In this document: piece by piece, positions 17,110-25,754 of the stretch
How positions within the stretch are numbered: position 1 is the stretch's first letter
How the letters are laid out: every line of letters starts with the position of its first letter
NCBI RefSeq assembly: GCF_000024025.1
Contig: NC_013131.1
Span: 682,001 to 746,000 of the forward strand
Direction of reading: 5' to 3'
DNA length: 64,000 bases
From: Catenulispora acidiphila DSM 44928
GTDB lineage: Bacteria; Actinomycetota; Actinomycetes; Streptomycetales; Catenulisporaceae
Made by a program: the position numbers and the translations under genes
Notes under the pieces: model-generated
Database searches by the model: none
Told to the model about the DNA's origin: nothing
The model's input: only the letters and a program-made list of their open reading frames with translations

Positions 17110-19766
17110 CCCCCCGAGCGGACCTCCTCGCCCTCACCGAGGACGCCCTCGTCTCCCTGACCAACCGCGGCCTGTACAAGCGCGCAGCAAAGGAGGTCGC
17201 CGCCGGCACAGGACCCTCCATCACCGAGGACGCCGATGCCGTCCGCGGCACCTTCCCCGACGGCGTGATCTGCGCCCTACCCCTCGGCGGCCTGGAAGCA
17301 GCAACCTGCACCTGCGGCGCACCAGGCACCTGCCGCCACGTCGTCGCGGTGGTACTGGCCTACCGCGCCACCGCATCGGACGCCCCGGACGCATTCGAGG
17401 ACTGGTCCCCAGCCGAATTCACCGACACCCAACTGGAAACCCTCCTCGGCAAACGCACCTTCACCACAGCCACCCGCCGCCTCACCACCGGCTACCTAGC
17501 CCGCGTCCACAAGGCCACCCCCACCGAACCGGCCCCCTGGGTCGAACTCCCCAACTGCTCAGTCCGCTTCCTCGTCCCCCACGACCTCGCCTACGCCCGC
17601 ACCGACGCCCGCGACACCAAGGAAGCCATAGCCCTAGCCGTATGGGCCTGGCGCGCCTGGGAGGCCCGCAAGCAGACAACAGGCGAGCCGGAGGACCGCC
17701 ACTTCGCCGTCGGCGGACCGGAGGAGAGCGCGGCGGCTGATCGCGCGGGCAGGGCAGGCGCGGGCACGATCGGCGCGAGTGATGTCGGCGAGCTGCGGCC
17801 AGCTGCCGGTGCGGCGAAACCAGGCGCTAGCGCGGGCTCGGGTGGCGCGGGCGACACAAATGCGAGTGGTGGCGGCCGCTATGTGGCCGCTGCCGACTTG
17901 AACTCAGGCGTGGGAGGCGCGGGCTCAGGCGGCGCCAGCAGGACAGATGCAAGTGATGGCGGCGCGAGGTTGGCGGCTGGCGGCGCGAGCGGCACAGGCT
18001 CGGGTGATGGCGTCGAGGACCAGGTGGCTGCGGGTGCGAACTCTGGTGCTGGCGTTGCGGGATCGGCTGGCGTTGGCGGGACAAATGCGAGCGATGGCGG
18101 CGAGCTGCGGGCGGCTGCCGGTGCGGCGAACTCAGGCGCTGGCAGTGCGGGCTCGGGTGATAGCGGCGAGGACCAGGCGGCTGCAGGTGCGAGCTCTGGT
18201 GCTGGCGGCGCGGCGAACTCTGGTGCTGGCGGCGCGGGCTCGGGTCGTGGCGGCGAGCGGCTGGTTGCTGTTGGCGCGGGCTCGGGTCGTGGCGGCGAGC
18301 GGCTGGTTGCTGTTGGCGCGGGCTCGGGCGTTGGCGGTGTTAGCTCAGGCGGCGTGAACTCGCGTGCTGCTGGCGCGAGCTCGGGTGCTGGCGGTGCTGG
18401 CTCGGGTGTGGATGGTGTTCCGGAACCGAGCGGCAGCGGTAGCCAGGCAGATGAAGCTGGTGTGGCTGAACCGCTCGGCTCTGCTGTTGATTTGGCTGCC
18501 GATATCTTTCTTACCGGCGTCTCGAACTTGGCTGCCGGGTTTACGCCGCGGCTGGCTCGGGTGCGGCGGGATCTTGAGGGGGCGGGGTTTCGGTGGGTGG
18601 TGCTTGCGGCTGAGGATTTGGCTGATCAGTTGGCTGCGCATGCTGGGCGGGGGGCGCGGCATCAGCAGGTCCTGGTCGCGGATCTGCTCGCCGAACTCGT
18701 TGCGCGCGCTCGGGTTGCGGGGGCGGCGGTGGGGCAGCCTCGGTCGCGGGTGTTGGGGACTGGGGAGGCGGCTGAGGTGGCGTTGCGGCGGTTGCGGTTG
18801 ACCGCGCTGGGGTGTCGTGTGCAGGCGGTGGGGGAGGATCGCAGGGCTCTGGTTTTTCTTGCTGATCCTGCTGCGGGGATTGTGCTGACGCTTGATGGTC
18901 GGTATCAGGGTGCGGCTACGGGTGCTGATCTGGCCGGGCGGCGGTTGGCGGGGAGCACCGTTGGCGTGTTGGCCGGCGGCAATGTTGTGACCGAGACTGC
19001 GCATCGGCGTGCTGATCGGCGGTTGCGGTTGGCTGTGAATCGGGTCGCGCGGACGACCGTCAGTCAGTCCGGTGGCGCCTGGAGTCATCTGCCCAGCACG
19101 TTGTTGGCGCGCGATCTTGATGCGCTGGCTGCCGAGTTCGATCGGCTGCCGCCGCGTCTGGTGCGGCCGCGGGTCGATGCCGAGGACGTTCGGGTGGTGG
19201 AGATCGCAGAGGTCGAACATCTCTGGTACGAGCCCGGCAGTCAGCGGCTGACCGCCGTGGTGCATGGTGTGGCGGGCGGTACGGCGCGCGTCGTCTCCGA
19301 GCATCGCGCCATAGCGCCCGGCGCGCTTGATGCACTGGCTGAGGCGTTGCATCGCGAGCCGCGCTACATTTCCGCGACCGTGCGGCGGGGGCGGGGCGGC
19401 TTGGTGCTGACGCCGATCGCGGTGGTCGCCGACGGGCGCGTCGTCGTGCCCGATCTGGCGTTCGGCGACGGGTCCAAGGATCTCGACGACGGCGTCGCGC
19501 CGACCCCCGACCCCCTCACCGCGGCTATCGAGAGCGCCGTCGAGCTGCTCGCCGAGATGGCGCACCGGGGTGCGCGGCGGCTGCCGCAGTCGTTCGGGAC
19601 GCGCCTGGACGCGACCGCCGAGCGGCTCGACGGCGCCGGGCTCGGACGCTGCGCCGCCGATCTTCGTGGCCTGAATCGCCTGCTCGGTCCAGACCCGGGA
19701 CGTCCGGCGTTCGACGCGTGGGCTGACGCCGCGATCCGCCTGATTACGACAGCGGAACTGCGCTGA
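17106..19766 (+). CDS. SWIM zinc-finger protein (YehQ-like) with long Gly/Ala/Ser insertion
   Basis: 886 residues; ATG 17106 overlaps the VWA stop (ATGA) and ends the operon. The SWIM zinc finger is C68-x-C70-x5-C76-x-H78 (CTCGAPGTCRH). SWIM fingers bind nucleic acid or protein. Residues about 205-455 are a low-complexity Gly/Ala/Ser/Asn/Asp tract with sporadic EDQ and GERL blocks, built from internal DNA repeats. After it a conserved ~430-residue region resumes (VDLAADIFLTGVSNLAAGF onward). The insertion probably acts as a flexible tether between the finger and the C-terminal part. It is the last gene before a convergent terminator. Family and order agree with E. coli YehQ; the biochemical role is not known. 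Confidence 0.88.
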   Translation: MTPRADLLALTEDALVSLTNRGLYKRAAKEVAAGTGPSITEDADAVRGTFPDGVICALPLGGLEAATCTCGAPGTCRHVVAVVLAYRATASDAPDAFEDWSPAEFTDTQLETLLGKRTFTTATRRLTTGYLARVHKATPTEPAPWVELPNCSVRFLVPHDLAYARTDARDTKEAIALAVWAWRAWEARKQTTGEPEDRHFAVGGPEESAAADRAGRAGAGTIGASDVGELRPAAGAAKPGASAGSGGAGDTNASGGGRYVAAADLNSGVGGAGSGGASRTDASDGGARLAAGGASGTGSGDGVEDQVAAGANSGAGVAGSAGVGGTNASDGGELRAAAGAANSGAGSAGSGDSGEDQAAAGASSGAGGAANSGAGGAGSGRGGERLVAVGAGSGRGGERLVAVGAGSGVGGVSSGGVNSRAAGASSGAGGAGSGVDGVPEPSGSGSQADEAGVAEPLGSAVDLAADIFLTGVSNLAAGFTPRLARVRRDLEGAGFRWVVLAAEDLADQLAAHAGRGARHQQVLVADLLAELVARARVAGAAVGQPRSRVLGTGEAAEVALRRLRLTALGCRVQAVGEDRRALVFLADPAAGIVLTLDGRYQGAATGADLAGRRLAGSTVGVLAGGNVVTETAHRRADRRLRLAVNRVARTTVSQSGGAWSHLPSTLLARDLDALAAEFDRLPPRLVRPRVDAEDVRVVEIAEVEHLWYEPGSQRLTAVVHGVAGGTARVVSEHRAIAPGALDALAEALHREPRYISATVRRGRGGLVLTPIAVVADGRVVVPDLAFGDGSKDLDDGVAPTPDPLTAAIESAVELLAEMAHRGARRLPQSFGTRLDATAERLDGAGLGRCAADLRGLNRLLGPDPGRPAFDAWADAAIRLITTAELR
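18231..18328 (+). repeat. Two exact 42-bp copies plus a partial third in the SWIM gene linker
   Basis: The segments 18231-18272 and 18273-18314 are identical 42-bp units, and a 14-bp start of a third follows. Each encodes a 14-residue block containing GRGGERLVAV. The surrounding 17720-18470 is made of looser repeats of the same Gly/Ala/Ser kind. Confidence 0.85.
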
Positions 19767-19795
19767 GAGGGTACGGCGCCGACCGATCGAAAACC

Positions 19796-19830
19796 CGCCG
19801 CCGACGCCACACCCATGCGCGTCGGCGGCG
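19796..19830. terminator. Convergent hairpin terminator
   Basis: A perfect 12-bp stem, CGCCGCCGACGC (19796-19807) with GCGTCGGCGGCG (19819-19830) and an 11-nt loop, lies in the 74-bp gap between the convergent SWIM and PAS-kinase genes. There is no T tract, which is common for actinobacterial hairpins. It can serve both strands. Confidence 0.7.
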
Positions 19831-19840
19831 ATCCGCCACC

Positions 19841-22800
19841 TCAGTCCGCGATCTTGCCCATCAGGTCACCGATCCGCTGCGCCGGCTCCGGTCCGACCTC
19901 GCGGTCGACCAGGTGCACCACGGCCTCGCCGGAGCGGAGCGCGCGCAGCGTGCCGGCGTCGGCGGTCATCGCCGCCGGGACCGTGTACAGCACCGTCGGC
20001 GCCAGGTGCAGCCGCTCGTACTTGCGCAGCCAGTCGATGACGCCGGAGCGCCGCCGCCGCACCAGCGACATGTCCATGACGATCAGCTGCGGATGCTCGG
20101 CGACCAGGGCCGCCATCGCGTCGTTCTCGCTGGCTGCCTGGACCACGCGCATCCCGTCCCGCTCCAGCGAGATCGCGAAGCTGGCCGCCAGATCCGGGTT
20201 CTCCTCGATCAGCAGCACCCGCGGCGCCGCCACCTGCTCCGGTGTCAGAGCCCTGAGTAGCGCGGACGGATCGGCGCCACGCCGTGCGGTCGCCGACATC
20301 GCCGCGGCCGGAACAGCGCCGAGCCCGGCGGTGACGAACAGCGGGATGCCCGAGTCGGCCGCCGCGGCGCGCAGCGTGTGCAGCGCGGCCCGCGTCACCG
20401 GCACGCCGACGGGGTCCGCCAGCAACGCCACCGGCCGCGCGGTCCCGGTCTCGCTCAGCTGCGCGGGCGCCTTCAACGCGGTCGGCGCGTACCCCTGCGC
20501 GGCCAACACCTGCTCCGCGCCGATCTCCGGCGTCGGCCAGACCAGCAGCGTCGGCGGGTTCCCGGGCTCGTTCGCACCCGGCGGCGGCCACGCCTCGCCA
20601 CCGGCCGGATCCGGTTCCTCCGGATTCGGCCACGCCTGCGGCTCGCTCATCGCGGGCTTCGGCGCCGCGAACGGCGAGGGCGGCAGGGCACCGAACGGCG
20701 AGGCGGCGGCCGCCTCACCGAGGAATGGCGCGGGTGTCTGGATCGGCGCCTGTGCCTGCGGCGGCTGTGGACTTGATTGAGGCTGAGGTTGAGCCGGCTG
20801 CGGCACCGCGAGCCCGAACCCCGAACCCTGCACCTCACCGAAAGGTGACGGCGCCGAGCTGTCGGTCAGGAAAGGAGCAGGCGGCGGCGGACTGGCCGGC
20901 ATCGGCGGGAATCCGCCGGACTGGCTCCCGTTCACCGCGTCCGAACCGCGCGCACCGCTGCCGAACACGCCATCCGTCGGGGACTGGCTGCCGAAGCCCG
21001 GCATCTCGCCGAACGGAGACAGCGGATTCGCCACCGGGAACACGTCGCCCCGGCTGTCGCCCGCGAACGTCGTCTCCGCCGACTGCTTGGCCGGCGCCTC
21101 GCCGAACACGTCCGGGAACTGAGGCAGCCCGCTGTCGCGCGGCTCCAGGCTCGCGGCGTCGGTGTGGTGGCCGTGCCGTCCGCCGACGCCGAGCGGGTTC
21201 GCATCCGCCCCGGCCGCGCTGCCGCCGGGCACCTCGTCGCGGAACAGCGGTTGCGCTGGGTCCGGACCGTAAAGGCTTCCCGTGCCGACCGCCCGCGGCG
21301 CGCCGAACTGGGAGTCGCCGCCGTCGAGCTCGCGGAACACCGGCGCGCCGTAGAGCGAAGCAGCCTGCTGGGCCTCCGGGGTGAAGTTCCCCGACGTCGC
21401 CAGCGCCGCCTCGTCCTGGTACGAGCCGGACGTGCGCAGCACCGCGTCGGCCGCGGGCTCGACGTGCTGGATCAAGTAGTTGTCACCGGCCGCCTGCTGG
21501 GACGCGCGCCGGCGTCCTCGCGGCACCGTCTCGGTCGAGCCCGAACCCGAGCCCGAACCCGAGCCGGAACCCAAGCCCGAACCCGAACCGGAACCGGACG
21601 TCGATCCGCTCCCGCTCCCAGTCCCGAGTCCCACTCCCGACCCCGGTGGTGCCAGCCCTCCCGAGCCGTTCGCCGCCGCCGCCGAAGCTGAAGCCGCCGA
21701 CGACGCTGCCGAGCGTTCCTCCATCGGCGCGATCTGCCGAGGGATGGTGGTCGTCGTGGCCGCGGCCGAATCCATCCGCCGCCGCCCGCTCTGCCCGCTC
21801 GGGTCCGCGGACTCGATCTCCCGCACTATCGGGATGATCCGCGTCTCCTCGACCAGGTTGCGCGACGCCGACGAGCCGCCGGAGGCCAGCTCGTTCTCGC
21901 CCTCGGGACCGACCGGAAGCTCGATCACATAGGTGACGCCCTTGCCGTCGACACGGTGCACGGTCAGCTGACCGCCGTGCCGCTCCACCACGGTGCGCGC
22001 GAAGCCCAGGTGCTCGGGAACGCCCGCGACCTCCGCGCCGCGCACCTCGATGCGGGCGATGGGCCCGCGGCGCGCCGCGGCGACCACGACGGTGGAGCCC
22101 GGGGGAGAGGCCTGGACGGTGTCCACCAGCAGGTGGCGCACCGCCTGGGTCATCCGGTCGGCGTCGATCACGACCTCGGCCGGACCGGTGTGCACGGCCA
22201 GGTCGATGCCCGCCGCGCCGGCCAGGTCGGTCGCGGCGTCGGTGGCCGCGTGCACTATCCGGCCCAGCTCGGCGGGGCGCTTGCGCAGGCCCGTCGGGCC
22301 GGCCGCGGCGTCGAGCAGCTCCTCGACCAGGCGCGCGGCCTCGGCGAGTTCGGCGGTGACGTGGGCCAGCTGGTGGCGGACCGAGGGGGTCAGCCCTTCG
22401 CCGGAGTTCGCCAGCCGGGCCAGGCCGTTGCGAGCGGCGTCCAGCGGGCGTTGCAGGCTGCTGAGTGCCTCCGCGCTCGAGCCGAGCCCGCTGGCGCCGA
22501 CGCCGGCGCCGTTCATCCCCCCGAAAGCGTTGGCGCCGCTGAAGGCACCGAGGCCGGGGTGGCCGGGCACGCCGTTGGGCTGCTGCGGCGCCTGGACCGC
22601 CGGAAGCCGGAAGCGCGAGAGGTCCACGAAGGTGACGACCGCGCCGACCAGCGCGTCGTCCTCCATCACCGGCGCGGTCGAGAGCTCGACCGGCACGGTG
22701 CCGCCGCCCTTGGCGACCAGGTGCAGCCCGGCTTCGCTGCCGAGCCGGTGCTTGCGGCCGGTCCGCAGGGTGTCGGCGACCGGCGAGGGCTCGCCCGGGG

Positions 22801-23497
22801 CGGAGCCGCCGATCAGCGCGTCGAACTCCAGGCCGCCGAGTTCGGAGGCGCGGTATTTCAGGACGCGCGCGGCAGCCGGGTTCACCAGCACCACGCGGCC
22901 GGCGGTGTCCACGCCGACGATGCCCTCGCTGGCGGCGCGCAGGATCAGTTCGGTCTGGCGTTGTTGACGGCGCAGCTCTGCCTCGGCGTCGGCGACCCCG
23001 GAGACGTCGCGGACGACCACGACCTCCAGGCCGCCGTGCCCGGCCGGCAGGAAGGAGCGCACGACCTCGGCCGGGAAGCCCGAGCCGTCGGCCAGCTTGG
23101 CGACCATGCGCGTGGGCACCCCGGCATCGCTGCCGGACACCGAGCCCGGGCCGGACTCGCCCGGATCGGTCCACACCCCGGCGGTCGGGTCGGGGGAGGC
23201 GACCCGCGCCAGCGCGGTGCCGAAGCCGGAGAGAAGATCAGTGACGGGTCGGCCGACCAGCGGCGCGTTCGGCGCCTCGAACCAGCCCACAGCCACGGCG
23301 TTCGCGTTGACCACGCGCCCGCCGCCGTCGACGAGCAGCAGCGCCTCGGGCAGCGAGTCGAGTATCGCCGCCAACCGGGCGACACCCCGCACCGGTGAAC
23401 GGTCCATCCAGCCGTGGCCCTCCTCGTGGCGTGCGTCAGGCGCCACTACCCCCGCGAGCGACAGGTACTCGTCGCCGGGCCCACCATCCCGCCCCAC
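19841..23497 (-). CDS. PAS / degenerate histidine kinase / receiver protein with ~570-residue linker
   Basis: 1218 residues from GTG 23497; ATG 23407 (MDRSPVRGVARL) is a good alternative start with GAGGAGG upstream. Order: PAS near 40-115 (LDSLPEALLLVDGGGRVVNA), a second PAS near 190-300, a HisKA-like helical pair near 340-395, an HATPase-like fold to about 505, a Ser/Gly/Pro-rich linker to about 1080 and a receiver-like domain to the end (VLLIEENPD, VMDMSL). The kinase is degenerate. The usual HELRTPL is replaced by SSLQRPLDAA with no His, the N-box Asn is absent (HLLVDTVQASPPG) and no DxGxG is present. The receiver keeps the acidic pair and MDMSL but has no clear conserved Lys. It is therefore probably a sensory scaffold rather than an active kinase. 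Cytoplasmic; partners unknown. It lies divergent to tRNA-Ser. Confidence 0.78.
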   Translation of the reverse strand: MGRDGGPGDEYLSLAGVVAPDARHEEGHGWMDRSPVRGVARLAAILDSLPEALLLVDGGGRVVNANAVAVGWFEAPNAPLVGRPVTDLLSGFGTALARVASPDPTAGVWTDPGESGPGSVSGSDAGVPTRMVAKLADGSGFPAEVVRSFLPAGHGGLEVVVVRDVSGVADAEAELRRQQRQTELILRAASEGIVGVDTAGRVVLVNPAAARVLKYRASELGGLEFDALIGGSAPGEPSPVADTLRTGRKHRLGSEAGLHLVAKGGGTVPVELSTAPVMEDDALVGAVVTFVDLSRFRLPAVQAPQQPNGVPGHPGLGAFSGANAFGGMNGAGVGASGLGSSAEALSSLQRPLDAARNGLARLANSGEGLTPSVRHQLAHVTAELAEAARLVEELLDAAAGPTGLRKRPAELGRIVHAATDAATDLAGAAGIDLAVHTGPAEVVIDADRMTQAVRHLLVDTVQASPPGSTVVVAAARRGPIARIEVRGAEVAGVPEHLGFARTVVERHGGQLTVHRVDGKGVTYVIELPVGPEGENELASGGSSASRNLVEETRIIPIVREIESADPSGQSGRRRMDSAAATTTTIPRQIAPMEERSAASSAASASAAAANGSGGLAPPGSGVGLGTGSGSGSTSGSGSGSGLGSGSGSGSGSGSTETVPRGRRRASQQAAGDNYLIQHVEPAADAVLRTSGSYQDEAALATSGNFTPEAQQAASLYGAPVFRELDGGDSQFGAPRAVGTGSLYGPDPAQPLFRDEVPGGSAAGADANPLGVGGRHGHHTDAASLEPRDSGLPQFPDVFGEAPAKQSAETTFAGDSRGDVFPVANPLSPFGEMPGFGSQSPTDGVFGSGARGSDAVNGSQSGGFPPMPASPPPPAPFLTDSSAPSPFGEVQGSGFGLAVPQPAQPQPQSSPQPPQAQAPIQTPAPFLGEAAAASPFGALPPSPFAAPKPAMSEPQAWPNPEEPDPAGGEAWPPPGANEPGNPPTLLVWPTPEIGAEQVLAAQGYAPTALKAPAQLSETGTARPVALLADPVGVPVTRAALHTLRAAAADSGIPLFVTAGLGAVPAAAMSATARRGADPSALLRALTPEQVAAPRVLLIEENPDLAASFAISLERDGMRVVQAASENDAMAALVAEHPQLIVMDMSLVRRRRSGVIDWLRKYERLHLAPTVLYTVPAAMTADAGTLRALRSGEAVVHLVDREVGPEPAQRIGDLMGKIAD
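21537..21597. repeat. Hexamer tract CCCGAA/CCCGAG encoding (Gly-Ser)n
   Basis: About ten tandem hexamers inside the linker of the PAS-kinase-like gene encode alternating Gly and Ser on the minus strand, near residues 633-653. Short unit and near-identity suggest length variation by slippage. Confidence 0.75.
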
Positions 23498-23634
23498 ACC
23501 GGCACCCGAGGGCAGCGGCAGAGGAAGAAAAGGTGGCGATGGTCACCGATAGGCGACTATCCCACAAGCACCCCGAGCACGTCTCCCCCGCCCGGCGAGA
23601 TCAACGTCTTCCCACCACCCCCGGCAAAGGCTTT

Positions 23635-23662
23635 TGTCTCCAGTGGGACGACCGGGTACGCT
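23635..23662 (+). promoter_or_regulatory. Candidate housekeeping promoter for tRNA-Ser
   Basis: TTGTCT (23635-23640) and TACGCT (23657-23662) are separated by 16 bp, about 48 bp before the tRNA 5' end. The match to the actinobacterial vegetative sigma consensus is moderate; no other pair in the gap looks better. Confidence 0.4.
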
Positions 23663-23709
23663 ATCGCCGACCGTACAACCGCCGGTGACCCGGCGGAGGT
23701 GGGTTTTGG

Positions 23710-23798
23710 AGGCGTCGCCTAGTCCGGTCTATGGCGCCGCACTGCTAATGCGGTTTGGGGCTTAAACCCCATCGAGGGTTCAAATCCCTCCGCCTCCG
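23710..23798 (+). tRNA. tRNA-Ser (anticodon GCT)
   Basis: All arms can be drawn. The acceptor stem is GGAGGCG/CGCCTCC with discriminator G. The anticodon stem-loop is CCGCA-CTGCTAA-TGCGG with anticodon GCT, reading AGC/AGU serine codons. A long variable arm has a GGGG-CTTAAA-CCCC stem, as class II serine tRNAs have. The T arm is GAGGG-TTCAAAT-CCCTC. CCA is not encoded. A strong terminator follows eight bases later, so it is a single-gene transcript. Confidence 0.95.
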
Positions 23799-23805
23799 CA
23801 CTTGG

Positions 23806-23848
23806 CTGGCCCTTCGCTCGATCGAGCGAAGGGCCAGTTTTCTTTTTT
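23806..23848 (+). terminator. Rho-independent terminator of tRNA-Ser
   Basis: A perfect 32-bp palindrome (23806-23837, half-site CTGGCCCTTCGCTCGA) is followed directly by TTTTCTTTTTTT. It is the only classical hairpin-plus-U-tract terminator seen in the window. Confidence 0.93.
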
Positions 23849-23938
23849 TGAGCATTGTGCGGGCCGGGGTGCTCGTTCGGCCGGTCGGCGGGGGTGCGAT
23901 GACCATCCGAACGAGGGATGGCGCTGCGAAGCGCGGCG

Positions 23939-23964
23939 TTCGGAATCCGTGTTCGGAATCCGTG
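23939..23964. repeat. Tandem 13-bp duplication in the tRNA-phosphoesterase gap
   Basis: TTCGGAATCCGTG occurs twice back to back. Each copy holds the near-palindrome CGGAATCCG. The remainder of the ~270-bp gap between the tRNA terminator and the gene at 24116 shows no gene and no other clear signal. Confidence 0.6.
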
Positions 23965-24115
23965 TCAATACTGTGACGCTCGGCAGAGTGAGCGCTTCCG
24001 CTTCATCTGATCGTCGCCACCTCGACCGGTCGCAGAGCTTGTCAATACGCTCCGGATCGCTATGTTACTGACGCGTAGCGCGCTGCCATCGGAACCGTCT
24101 GCAACGGAGGACCCC

Positions 24116-25744
24116 GTGAGCGACCAGTCCGTACATCCAGAAGATCCGGAAAAGCCCGAAAAGCAAGATTTCAGCCGCCGGGATCTGATCGCCGGGTCGG
24201 CCGGGGCGCTCGGTGCCGCGGCGCTGGCCGGCGTCGGGGCGCACGGCGGGCAGCCGGGTGCTCAGCCCAGCGATGCGCAGAAGAGGCTCCTGGACACGGC
24301 GCTGGCGGCGTCGGCGAGTGGGGCGGCGAGTCTGAGCGACGTCGAGCATGTCGTGGTCCTGATGCAGGAGAACCGTTCGTTCGACCAGTACTTCGGGACG
24401 CTGTCGGGGGTGCGCGGGTTCTCCGATCCGGCCGTGCCGACGCAGACCGTCGGCGGGACCGAGTACACGGTCTTCAACCAGTTCGGGTTCGCGCCCGGCA
24501 TCGGCGCTTCCGCGAGCGGCTACCTGCAGCCCTTCCAACTGGTCAGCAATCCGCCGTTGGAGAACGGGCAGACCACCAACGACGTCTCGCACAGCTGGGC
24601 CACGCAGCATCAGAGCTGGAACCACGGCGCGATGGACTCCTTCATCACCGCGCACCTGGCTGCCGACGGCGCCGCCAACGGCCCGGTGACGATGGGCTAC
24701 TTCACGCGCCAGGACTTGGCGTTCTACCACGCGCTCGCCGACGCCTTCACGATCTGCGACGGCTACCACTGCTCGGTGCTCGGCCCGACCGACCCCAACC
24801 GGCTGATGCTGATGTCGGCGTCCATCGACCCCGAAGGTGCGCACGGCGGACCGGTCGTGGAGACGTTCAGCAACCGGATCGGCGAGACCGGCAAGCTGAG
24901 CTGGGAGACGATGCCGGAGCGGCTGCTGGCCGCCGGGGTGAGCTGGAAGGTCTACAACGACCCGATCGGCCTGCTCGCGCTGAGTCCGCTGCCGTACTTC
25001 AAGAACTACGACAACCCCTTCTCCCCCACCGGTCTGGAGCTGATCGGGCGCGGGCTGACGCCGAGCTATCCGCACGACTTCAAGTCCGACATCGCCGCTG
25101 GCAAGCTGCCCTCGGTGTCGTGGATCATCCCGCCGGTCGCGCAGTGCGAGCACCCGGCCGCGCCGCCCTACTACGGCGAGTACTTCGTCCAGGAGGTGCT
25201 GGCCGCGCTGGTGTCCAACCCGGAGGTGTGGGCGCGCACGGTCGTGTTCGTGGTCTACGACGAGAACGGCGGGTTCTTCGACCACGTCGCGCCGCCGACC
25301 GCGCCGGAGGGCACGGCCGGGGAGTGGCTGGCGACCCTGCCCTCGGCCGCCGGCGGCGTCGACGGCCCGATCGGGCTGGGCTTCCGCACCCCGGCGCTGG
25401 TGCTCTCGCCGTTCAGCGTCGGCGGCTACAAGTACTCCGGCACGCTGGACCACACCTCGGTGCTGCGGTTCATCGAGTCCCGCTTCGGCGTCGAGGTCCC
25501 GAACCTGACGGCCTGGCGCCGCGGCGTGACCGGCGACTTCACCGGCGCCCTGAACCTGACCGCGCCGGCGAACCCGGCGTTCCCGACGCTGCCGGTGGTG
25601 AACATCGGCGACACCTCGGTGGCCGAGCAGGCGGTGCTCAACGCGCTGGCGGGCACGTTGGACGTCGGCATCCCGTATCCGCTGCCGACGTCCAACAGCA
25701 TGCCGTCGCAGGAGAGCACGCCTGCTCGGCCTTCCGTTCCCTAA
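24116..25744 (+). CDS. Tat-exported phosphoesterase (phospholipase C / acid phosphatase family)
   Basis: 542 residues from GTG 24116, with GGAGG at 24106-24110. A twin-arginine signal (SRRDLIAGSAGALGAAALAG, RR at 21-22) predicts folded export across the membrane. The mature part has the phosphoesterase family signatures VVVLMQENRSFDQYFGTL near residue 80, CDGYHCSVLGPTDPNR and YDENGGFFDHV near residue 382, where metal and nucleophile residues lie. Such enzymes hydrolyse phospholipids or phosphate esters outside the cell, often under phosphate limitation; no PHO box was recognised upstream. Substrate choice between phospholipase C and acid phosphatase cannot be made by eye. It converges on the nitrilase-like gene with a 10-bp gap. 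Confidence 0.88.
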   Translation: MSDQSVHPEDPEKPEKQDFSRRDLIAGSAGALGAAALAGVGAHGGQPGAQPSDAQKRLLDTALAASASGAASLSDVEHVVVLMQENRSFDQYFGTLSGVRGFSDPAVPTQTVGGTEYTVFNQFGFAPGIGASASGYLQPFQLVSNPPLENGQTTNDVSHSWATQHQSWNHGAMDSFITAHLAADGAANGPVTMGYFTRQDLAFYHALADAFTICDGYHCSVLGPTDPNRLMLMSASIDPEGAHGGPVVETFSNRIGETGKLSWETMPERLLAAGVSWKVYNDPIGLLALSPLPYFKNYDNPFSPTGLELIGRGLTPSYPHDFKSDIAAGKLPSVSWIIPPVAQCEHPAAPPYYGEYFVQEVLAALVSNPEVWARTVVFVVYDENGGFFDHVAPPTAPEGTAGEWLATLPSAAGGVDGPIGLGFRTPALVLSPFSVGGYKYSGTLDHTSVLRFIESRFGVEVPNLTAWRRGVTGDFTGALNLTAPANPAFPTLPVVNIGDTSVAEQAVLNALAGTLDVGIPYPLPTSNSMPSQESTPARPSVP

Positions 25745-25754
25745 GGGTCAAGCG

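Noticed and set aside
21537-21597. Hexamer tract as a regulatory element
   Set aside because: In frame within the linker and encodes Gly-Ser; explained as protein linker repeats.
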